Below are positions 8,129-13,205 of a stretch of 59,587 bases of DNA, piece by piece. How positions within the stretch are numbered: position 1 is the first letter of the stretch; every line of letters starts with the position of its first letter. The stretch lies in NCBI GenBank assembly GCA_937898415.1, contig CALDLA010000024.1:1-59587 (forward strand), given 5' to 3'. A program made the translations under genes and the position numbers. The notes beneath the pieces were generated by a model, which ran no database searches, was not told where the DNA came from, and saw nothing but the letters and a program-made list of their open reading frames with translations. The DNA comes from an uncultured Prevotellaceae bacterium. GTDB taxonomy: Bacteria; Bacteroidota; Bacteroidia; Bacteroidales; Bacteroidaceae.

Positions 8129-8308
8129 TTATGCAAATCCTTTTTCGGTCATTTCCGTCACAACGTCACCTACATGAGCCGAACCTCTTGCAACCTGCTC
8201 AAACTCACCAGTTCCTGGATTATAAACCAATTGGGTCATAGTACCACCTTGATTTTCTCCCTGTCTTTTGATTTGTTCTCCAAATCTTTCTAATTCTTGT
8301 TCGTTCAT
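8129..8308 (-). CDS. 59-aa motif protein (third of three tandem sisters)
   Basis: An ATG at 8308 opens a 59-codon frame ending TAA at 8129-8131. It starts MNEQELERFGEQIKR, has the shared motif LVYNPGTGEFE at residues 27-37, and ends MTEKGFA. It is a clear paralogue of the next two genes upstream: same MNEQ start, same motif and near-identical start-codon region at DNA level. It ends 3 nt before the E1-like ATG. The length and lack of any Cys or TM suggest a small soluble protein. It may be a modifier, a substrate tag or an adaptor for the conjugation enzymes; there is no C-terminal Gly-Gly, so it is not a textbook ubiquitin-like protein. Confidence 0.7.
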   Translation of the reverse strand: MNEQELERFGEQIKRQGENQGGTMTQLVYNPGTGEFEQVARGSAHVGDVVTEMTEKGFA

Positions 8309-8332
8309 ATTTTTTCTCTTTAGTAATTAATA

Positions 8333-8494
8333 CTACCACTCTCCAATATTATCACTAGGAGATACAGGCATTTCAATGATTATATCATTTTCGTTTGTTT
8401 TTCTTCTCGGCGCTAACTCAAACTCATTCGTGTCTGGATTATACACAAAAGAGTCGCCTTCTTTCAAATGTCTTTCTAATTCTTGCTCGTTCAT
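8333..8494 (-). CDS. 53-aa motif protein (second of three tandem sisters)
   Basis: An ATG at 8494 opens a 53-codon frame ending TAG at 8333-8335. It begins MNEQELERHLKEG, then the motif FVYNPDTNEFELAPRR at residues 17-32, and has an acidic/hydrophobic tail ending NIGEW. The region around its start codon nearly repeats that of the 59-aa gene (8289-8310 versus 8475-8496), evidence of tandem duplication. Spacing to neighbours is 24 nt downstream and 13 nt upstream. The first eight residues are identical to the 59-aa sister, while the tails differ completely, so the conserved part is the N-terminal helix plus motif. Role unknown. Confidence 0.7.
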   Translation of the reverse strand: MNEQELERHLKEGDSFVYNPDTNEFELAPRRKTNENDIIIEMPVSPSDNIGEW

Positions 8495-8507
8495 ATTAAT
8501 AAGCTAA

Positions 8508-8690
8508 TCATGTTACATCAATACCGTAATCACACACCAGCTCAGCAATCATACTTTCTATTGGCTCTATTTTGCTCCCTTCTGGAGCAAATTCAAACTC
8601 CCCCTTTTCTGGGTTAAAAACCAATTGTCGATTTCTAATTGCTTGATTCTCTATATATTTACTAATATGTTCACCATTTTGCTCATTCAT
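8508..8690 (-). CDS. 60-aa motif protein (first of three tandem sisters)
   Basis: A 60-aa protein starting MNEQNGEHISKYIENQ, then the motif LVFNPEKGEFEFAPEGS at residues 23-39, and a C-terminal helix ending CDYGIDVT. It shares MNEQ and the motif with its two downstream sisters, and the 'LAP/FAP' after the motif with the 53-aa one. It starts 8 nt after the E2-like stop. Having three diverged copies of such a small protein between the E2 and E1 genes is the strongest contextual hint that they are partners of the conjugation enzymes. No known domain is visible. Confidence 0.72.
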   Translation of the reverse strand: MNEQNGEHISKYIENQAIRNRQLVFNPEKGEFEFAPEGSKIEPIESMIAELVCDYGIDVT

Positions 8691-8698
8691 CGTTATAT

Positions 8699-9127
8699 TT
8701 ACTCTTGATGATTCAAATAATAATCCATATCATGCCCTGTCTGAAGATGCAGTTCATACATTTCTAGCCAAAGACGACACTTTACGTATATCTTATAGAT
8801 AGATACCATTGGAGTCCAAGAACTATATCCGTAGTGGCATATTCTAGTAAATCCATATTCACTTGTCAAGGTATGCATGGAAGAACTTGGTCCTGACATT
8901 GGATTTCCTGATTTTGTCTTCAACATCCTGGTAACAAATGCCTTAGGAATCGCATTAGGAAATTCATCCAATTCGATGCGAATAGTGTAAATGTTTCCTC
9001 GATTCGTTCTTGCAGGCAGAACGATATACGGTTTAGAGGTTTCCATATCCATAAATCGATAACCATAACCTGGTAACTTTCGGCTCAGAACATCCTGTTC
9101 TGCTCTTAATCTTTCTTTATCCATCAT
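8699..9127 (-). CDS. E2-like ubiquitin-conjugating enzyme
   Basis: A 142-aa protein with the UBC core pattern. An N-terminal helix is followed by beta strands (YIVLPAR, YTIRIEL), then FPNAIPKAFV (about 56-65, matching the E2 'yP...P' turn), a His in MHTL (His85), and the probable active-site Cys97 in ICHYGYSSWTP. The Trp-x-Pro after the Cys is typical of E2 enzymes. A helix with Cys117 and YELHLQTGHD closes the fold. It would accept the activated modifier from the E1-like enzyme as a thioester. The start overlaps the JAB gene stop (ATGA). Prokaryotic E2-like proteins of this kind occur in Bil/Bub-like and CBASS-associated operons. Assignment is by motif and by neighbourhood. Confidence 0.85.
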   Translation of the reverse strand: MMDKERLRAEQDVLSRKLPGYGYRFMDMETSKPYIVLPARTNRGNIYTIRIELDEFPNAIPKAFVTRMLKTKSGNPMSGPSSSMHTLTSEYGFTRICHYGYSSWTPMVSIYKIYVKCRLWLEMYELHLQTGHDMDYYLNHQE

Positions 9128-10131
9128 AAGCCAATAGTTTGTTTATAATAGTTAATAAAATCATTATATAGATTACCTTGGTAATTCCATGCAACGTTTA
9201 ATTCTGAAATTGAATTGTTTGGATATCTCCTTTTCAATCTTGGAGATTGATGGGGAAATCCCTCAGGGAAGAAAATAACGTCAACACAGCCATTATCTAC
9301 CTTAGTCAAATAGACATATCCCTCTTTGTCTTGTTGAATGGTACAATTACCAAGGGTATCCATTATTTGCTTAAGAATCTGGCGGTTTTCCTTGATACTA
9401 AACCAATAGGAATCTTTATATTCTGGAGGAAGATTCTGTTGCGATTCCGTTGTATACACATTCTCCATATTGCCCTGTAAAGTCCTTGGATGAAATAAAA
9501 ACGGTGCCAGTTCGTTATCAATAAGTTGCCTGAAAGGACTCTCAATTTCCTTAATACACCACTGAGCCTTAACATAATTCTGGCTAAATTCAGAAAAGTT
9601 GAATGCATTCAAGGTACTACTGGTATTAGTACAATTTCCAATGCACAATAGGAATTGAACTAGATGCTTGTCTCGAATTGTTGAAAGCATCGTATTTGCA
9701 TCATGACCACTTGGTTGTGCCAATCCCAATTGATGATGAGAATGCCATTCGCCAATATGCTGAAGCCCAAAATGCTCAACAATAGGTCGTCCTACGCGTG
9801 TCAAATAATCAACATCTTGATTAAAAAAAACTGATTGATGGTTTGCGTGAGGACCTGGACCTATAGCGTATAATACAACAGGTACCTTATCTGCCGTCCA
9901 AAAGCCAAACAATTGACCACCAGTTTCTATATTTGTACTGTCCAATATACAACGCGAGATGTAGTCAATCTCGCTCTTGTAAATGATAGCGATTGATGCA
10001 GGTAGATTATTATCTGTCAAATCTGTTCTGCTAGAATCATTCTTATCAACAAAACCAGATTTCTTCTTGTCTGATTTCCGTTCTGCTAGTCTTTTTAGAA
10101 AGTTTCGTCTTTTGCTCATCGCGAAATGCAA
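9124..10131 (-). CDS. JAMM/JAB isopeptidase fused to inactive E2/RWD-like domain
   Basis: A 335-aa protein with a basic N-terminal tail (residues 5-25; the start could also be Met5). The JAMM domain spans about 45-195: Glu69 in ETGGQLFG and the zinc motif His130-Ser-His132, Ser141, Asp144. The spacer between the HxH and the Ser is 8 residues rather than the usual 7. Residues about 235-335 look like a second fold of E2/RWD type: DVIFFPEGFPHQSPRL (about 284-299) matches the E2 'FP..yP..P' turn, but no Cys occupies the active-site position. Expected activity is deconjugation or maturation of a ubiquitin-like modifier, with the C-terminal domain binding modifier or E2. First gene of the operon. 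Confidence 0.87.
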   Translation of the reverse strand: MHFAMSKRRNFLKRLAERKSDKKKSGFVDKNDSSRTDLTDNNLPASIAIIYKSEIDYISRCILDSTNIETGGQLFGFWTADKVPVVLYAIGPGPHANHQSVFFNQDVDYLTRVGRPIVEHFGLQHIGEWHSHHQLGLAQPSGHDANTMLSTIRDKHLVQFLLCIGNCTNTSSTLNAFNFSEFSQNYVKAQWCIKEIESPFRQLIDNELAPFLFHPRTLQGNMENVYTTESQQNLPPEYKDSYWFSIKENRQILKQIMDTLGNCTIQQDKEGYVYLTKVDNGCVDVIFFPEGFPHQSPRLKRRYPNNSISELNVAWNYQGNLYNDFINYYKQTIGL

Positions 10132-10138
10132 CTATCCA

Positions 10139-10480
10139 CTTTGGCTCCTTCGGCAGAGGTTCTTAGATTGTTTTAGGTCCCGGACACACATAAAAAGAAC
10201 GTGGAGCCGATGCTTCGTCACTCGCTCCACATTCTAAAGGCTCTCGCATTGCCCGGATAGTCGAAACGAGCAACGCAAACGCCCCACGCTGAATGATATA
10301 TACCTTATAATATATAATCATCCCACGGGACATCTGCCGTTGCTTCGAGATTGACTATCCGTTCGAGTTTGCGAGATTCTTAGAATGTCAAAGTCAAAGC
10401 GCTTAGCAAACGCCTTTTTTCAGTATGTCATCCCACCCATCCGCCAACACATGAAAGTGTGGCATAGCGTGGAACAGGGG
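10139..10480 (-). other. Long structured leader/intergenic region upstream of the ubiquitin-like operon
   Basis: No convincing gene lies between 10132 and 10610. The region has a large imperfect inverted repeat with arms 10229-10275 and 10338-10388, sharing blocks such as GACTATCC, CGTTGCT and TTAGAATGT. Its loop has a nested AT-rich hairpin (10293-10321), and a perfect 7-bp hairpin GTGGAGC/GCTCCAC lies at 10201-10230. If transcription starts at the promoter near 10481, all of this is in the 5' leader of the JAB gene. It could be a regulatory RNA, a stable ncRNA, or a MITE-like insertion. A plus-strand frame at 10437-10598 has no start until an internal ATG and is probably not a gene. Confidence 0.5.
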
Positions 10481-10511
10481 CAAAGATAAGAAATATTCCG
10501 GAAAGTTCCAA
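10481..10511 (-). promoter_or_regulatory. Probable promoter of the ubiquitin-like operon
   Basis: Read on the minus strand, a -33 element TTGG (10508-10511), 19 nt, then a -7 element TATCTTTG (10481-10488), which fits the Bacteroidota sigma-ABfr consensus. It would place the transcript start near 10475 and give a leader of about 340 nt before the JAB start. Read-through from the toxin-antitoxin promoter upstream is also possible, because no terminator is visible between them. Confidence 0.5.
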
Positions 10512-10610
10512 GAAATAATGCAAGAAATTTCAAATGAATGTGATGAAATGCTTGGCTTGTTGTACGAAATGGATGTAGAACTAGGCCGATATGTATAGAT
10601 AGTGGTTGTG

Positions 10611-10934
10611 TTATTTTATGCGTCGTATCAATGCCTTGGGATTCATTCTCGTGTCCCAAATATCAACAAGACGGACAGTGTCCTCAGCTTCATCATAATA
10701 ATATATCAGTTTGAAACGACGATTCATAACTTGACAACGCCGATACAAGATTTTCCTGTCATGAAGTAAACTTTCTGGAGAATAAGATGTGGGCCAGTTT
10801 TTTACACGAGCTTCAAATGCAGCAATTTCATGGACCCATCTTAAAGCCGTAGACCTACCAAACTCTATATTAGCATTACCAAGATAGAGGTCTAACTGTT
10901 GTTGGAAATTCTCAGTCCAATCTATCTTAGCCAT
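10611..10934 (-). CDS. RelE/ParE-superfamily toxin
   Basis: A 107-aa basic protein with the RelE/ParE layout. An N-terminal strand/helix (KIDWTENFQQQLDLYL) is followed by a long helix with repeated aromatic/Arg residues, then the strand series 'KILYRRCQVMNRRFKLIYYYDEAEDTVRLVDIWDTR'. The final WDTRxNP resembles the C-terminal strand of ParE/RelE type II toxins, which act on ribosome-bound mRNA or gyrase; the target here cannot be told. Its start overlaps the upstream antitoxin end by 13 nt, the classic toxin-antitoxin arrangement. Both genes are AT-rich like the rest of the island. Confidence 0.8.
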   Translation of the reverse strand: MAKIDWTENFQQQLDLYLGNANIEFGRSTALRWVHEIAAFEARVKNWPTSYSPESLLHDRKILYRRCQVMNRRFKLIYYYDEAEDTVRLVDIWDTRMNPKALIRRIK

Positions 10935-11221
10935 TGATATTTTTCATATAGACGTTGCCATGCATCCTCGGAAGAAACCCATTTCACCTCGCCTCTTGCA
11001 AGTTCTTCCTCGAACCTATTGATTCTGTCAATGGCTTCTTCTTCAGAGAACGGACCAAAACTGGGGAATCTATCCCAATCAAGATTGTCAATCCAGTCGT
11101 CTACAGTCGTCACACCGTCTATAGACTTTACTAAAGGCTCTGCCAATTCTGCTACAGCAGGTTCACAACACCTATCGATGCTGCTCTCTTCGTCGAACGT
11201 CGGATATCTCTTTCCTTCCAT
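10922..11221 (-). CDS. Antitoxin of the RelE/ParE-type pair
   Basis: A 99-aa acidic protein with a proline/acid-rich middle (VDDWIDNLDWDRFPSFGPFSEEEAIDRINRFEEELARGE) and a C-terminal 'SSEDAWQRLYEKY' helix, the usual style of toxin-wrapping antitoxins. No classical N-terminal DNA-binding fold is obvious. The frame opens at a TTG at 11245, but that codon lies inside the promoter -7 box, so the ATG at 11221 is the likely start. It overlaps the toxin gene by 13 nt. Identified mainly by its partner; the family is not named. Confidence 0.72.
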   Translation of the reverse strand: MEGKRYPTFDEESSIDRCCEPAVAELAEPLVKSIDGVTTVDDWIDNLDWDRFPSFGPFSEEEAIDRINRFEEELARGEVKWVSSEDAWQRLYEKYQWLR

Positions 11222-11242
11222 ACCTTCTTGCTTTTTGTGGGG

Positions 11243-11274
11243 CAAAATTAAGAAAAAATTCGGATTGTTCCAAA
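11243..11274 (-). promoter_or_regulatory. Promoter of the toxin-antitoxin pair
   Basis: On the minus strand, a -33 TTTG (11271-11274), 20 nt, then a -7 TAATTTTG (11243-11250), a near-perfect Bacteroidota promoter. The transcript would start about 15 nt before the antitoxin ATG at 11221. This position excludes the TTG at 11245 as start codon. Confidence 0.7.
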
Positions 11275-11324
11275 TATTTTTGAAGAAAAAGATTATCGGG
11301 GGCTATATTGGGCTGAAATCGCGT

Positions 11325-11378
11325 TTATTAATAAATAGCATGCAAATTATTAATAAGTAGCGTGCTATTTATTAATAA
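11325..11378. repeat. Three 22-bp-spaced TTATTAATAA palindromes
   Basis: The self-complementary decamer TTATTAATAA occurs at 11325-11334, 11347-11356 and 11369-11378, with starts exactly 22 bp apart. The first two units also share TAGCRTGC downstream. The outer copies form a perfect 16-bp inverted repeat (11325-11340 with 11363-11378). The array lies 50-100 bp upstream of the toxin-antitoxin promoter and 37 bp past the lipoprotein stop. The spacing of about two helical turns suggests cooperative binding of a dimeric regulator, possibly the TA complex; an iteron-like or terminator role is less likely. Confidence 0.65.
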
Positions 11379-11414
11379 ATGACGACGAAGTCAAAAATAC
11401 CCCCCTAAATTGGC

Positions 11415-12122
11415 TCATCGCACCAGCTTATATTCTCCGTCTTCTATATAATTATAGCCACTCAATCTCATTCTACATTCATTCAGACTAAAGGGATGAC
11501 GAATTTTTAAGAATTTTGCCTTGGATTCATAAATAGTAAGTACATCAGTTTTAGCATCGTATTCTTCTGAGGTATATCTTGGATAACGTTTCCCGTCTGG
11601 CATAGCTGACCCTGTTACTTTAAACTCATCACCTTTGTTTATCACCATATTGAACTTTTTGTTTGAATTGTTTACATTAACCCAATTGGTTTCTGCTAAT
11701 AGAATTCTCGTACATCTTCCATCTTTGTTTTTCCATTTTGCAACAGACGTTGATCTTGTAGCATCCCAAAGTCCAATACCAGTCCACTGGTCATCTACAG
11801 ATAATGTGATTTCCCATTGTAGGTTAACGCTATTCACATAATATGTAGTTGCTAATATACCAGTTTTATCATTATAAGTCCAATTTTCGTATTCCGTATT
11901 TGTTCCTAAACGCATTTTTCCCTCTTTAAAGAGAATAAATGCTATACTCACACCATTTTTCTGGTTTGCATTTTTAATTCCATCTATTTCCCAAAAGCCC
12001 ACAAATTTTTGTGCAGTACTTGTTGCTTGAGGTTCGTCCTCATCGTCATCACCACATGAAATAAAACAAAAGCCTGTCAATGTCATCATAACCAAGGCTA
12101 TCAGTTTAAAATAATGTTTCAT
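11415..12122 (-). CDS. Surface-type lipoprotein, unknown function
   Basis: A 235-aa protein with a lipoprotein signal peptide ending in lipobox FISC (Cys23), followed directly by GDDDEDEP. An acidic run right after the lipidated Cys is the Bacteroidota signal for surface-exposed lipoproteins. The mature part is beta-rich: 'FVGFWEIDGI' at the start of the domain, Trp-rich strands, and C-terminal 'MRLSGYNYIEDGEYKLVR'. The FVGxWE opening resembles lipocalin-like or DUF-type lipoproteins common in Prevotella, but no family is claimed. It is still AT-rich and lies at the right edge of the island, apparently as a single-gene unit. Confidence 0.75.
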   Translation of the reverse strand: MKHYFKLIALVMMTLTGFCFISCGDDDEDEPQATSTAQKFVGFWEIDGIKNANQKNGVSIAFILFKEGKMRLGTNTEYENWTYNDKTGILATTYYVNSVNLQWEITLSVDDQWTGIGLWDATRSTSVAKWKNKDGRCTRILLAETNWVNVNNSNKKFNMVINKGDEFKVTGSAMPDGKRYPRYTSEEYDAKTDVLTIYESKAKFLKIRHPFSLNECRMRLSGYNYIEDGEYKLVR

Positions 12123-12244
12123 TGTTTCTTTTTAAATTTAAATACAGAATAATGAATGCTATCTATATTCTGTGAGTTAATAATTATTGGTTTATTATCA
12201 TCTCGGTGCCCCCGTTGGGCTGAGCCTCGGCTAGCAGGAGGGGA

Positions 12245-13066
12245 CTATTTGATGGCGGGGTTCTTGGTCCTGACGAGGTCGAAGAGGTAGGTGGCCTTGA
12301 TGACGATGTTGCCGAAGTTGGACTTGGCAAAATAGTCGCGCTTGGAGTTGCCGTAGATGTTGCCAAGACCGAAGTAGTAGCGACCCTCGATCATGAAGTG
12401 GCCGAAGTGGGGGTTGGAGAATTCGAGTCCGAGTCCGCCAGCAATGCCGTAGTCGAGCTTGTTCTCGACGGGCATGTGGTACATGTTGGAGTAGTGGTTG
12501 CCGTCGGTGTCGGGGCCTGATACGGGTGATGTTCGCTGGTGCATGTTGGGGTGGTCGAGGTCGAAGTTGGCCTCTGTCTTCTCGCTGAGGTAGAAGCCGA
12601 GCTGGGGGCCTACCTGGAAGAAGGCCTGGAATCCGCGTCGCTCGCGCCCCCAGCCGAGACGCGCGAAGAGTGGTACTTGCACGTAGTCGATGAAGCGACG
12701 GTACTCCTCGGCGAGTCCTGTCTCGTTGTTGATGACGGGGTTGTCCTGGAGGTCCCAGATGCGCTCTTCCCATCCTATCTGTGCGTAGTTGACTTCGGCT
12801 ACGATGGCGCAGATGCTGTTGAAGTACTTCTCGCCGGTGTAGCGTGCGGTGAATCCGAAGGTCTTGCCCAGCAGCTGGTTCTGGGGTACGGTGGGCGTAA
12901 ATCCGACGCTGCTGAGGGTGATGCCGCCGTTGACGCCGATGGCCAGTTCGTTGCGGTATTGGCCTATTTGCGCCCGTGCCGGGCTAGTGAATAGAGAACA
13001 GAGAATAGTGAATAGTATCGTATGAAATATCCACCTGTTGTTCTTATCGCATCTATTTTTTGTCAT
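12245..13066 (-). CDS. PorT-family outer membrane beta-barrel protein
   Basis: A 273-aa protein with a signal peptide (hydrophobic stretch ILFTILCSLF, cleavage near ARA-QIGQ). The barrel has alternating strands with Gly and aromatic residues, such as ELAIGVNGGITLSSVGF, FGFTARYTGEKYF and YVQVPLFARLGW, and ends in an outer-membrane-type strand (IVIKATYLFDLV). This matches the outer-membrane beta-barrel/PorT family; PorT itself is linked to type IX secretion, but that specific role is not shown here. The ATG at 13066 is preferred. The frame extends three codons to a GTG at 13075 that belongs to the adjacent simple repeat. It is probably co-transcribed with the LysM gene upstream. Confidence 0.8.
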   Translation of the reverse strand: MTKNRCDKNNRWIFHTILFTILCSLFTSPARAQIGQYRNELAIGVNGGITLSSVGFTPTVPQNQLLGKTFGFTARYTGEKYFNSICAIVAEVNYAQIGWEERIWDLQDNPVINNETGLAEEYRRFIDYVQVPLFARLGWGRERRGFQAFFQVGPQLGFYLSEKTEANFDLDHPNMHQRTSPVSGPDTDGNHYSNMYHMPVENKLDYGIAGGLGLEFSNPHFGHFMIEGRYYFGLGNIYGNSKRDYFAKSNFGNIVIKATYLFDLVRTKNPAIK

Positions 13067-13192
13067 ACTTTTCACTTCTCACTTTTCACTTCTTCACTTT
13101 TCACTTCTCACTTTTCACTTTTCACTTTTCACTTCTTCACTTCTCACTTCTCACTTTTCACTTCTCACTTCTTCACTTCTCACTTCTTCACT
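13067..13192. repeat. Simple-sequence tract (TTCACTTYTCACTT)n abutting a start codon
   Basis: About 126 bp of units of 7-8 nt built from TTCACTT, CTCACTT and TTCTTCACTT, imperfect but unbroken. On the minus strand it reads as GTGAAAA/GTGAGAA/GTGAAGAA repeats, ending immediately before the ATG at 13066. No spacer sequences are present, so it is not CRISPR. Unit-number changes could alter translation initiation or spacing of the PorT-like gene. Confidence 0.85.
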
Positions 13193-13205
13193 AGGCCGAA
13201 GGCCG

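Noticed and set aside
6854..10131. CBASS with Cap2/Cap3-type ancillary proteins
   Set aside because: No CD-NTase or nucleotide-activated effector is present, and the E1 and E2 are separate proteins rather than a Cap2 fusion.
10437..10598. Plus-strand frame ending in a Glu/Met-rich 26-53 aa stretch
   Set aside because: It has no good start or promoter, its first in-frame ATG leaves only 26 codons, and it overlaps the minus-strand promoter. It might be a gene remnant, but nothing supports it.
10420..10659. Minus-strand 79-aa frame beside the toxin gene
   Set aside because: Its composition is not protein-like and it overlaps the toxin 3' end in another frame.
1..12244. Prophage or integrative element
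   Set aside because: No integrase, transposase, relaxase or phage structural gene is visible in the AT-rich part, and no direct repeats flank it within the window.
12231..12773. Arg/Pro/His-rich 180-aa frame within the PorT-like gene
   Set aside because: Typical shadow frame of a GC-rich coding region; many such frames occur opposite or within real genes from 12 to 59 kb.
13067..13192. Possible CRISPR-like repeat array
   Set aside because: Units are 7-8 nt, contiguous and imperfect with no spacers; no cas genes are nearby. It is a simple-sequence tract.
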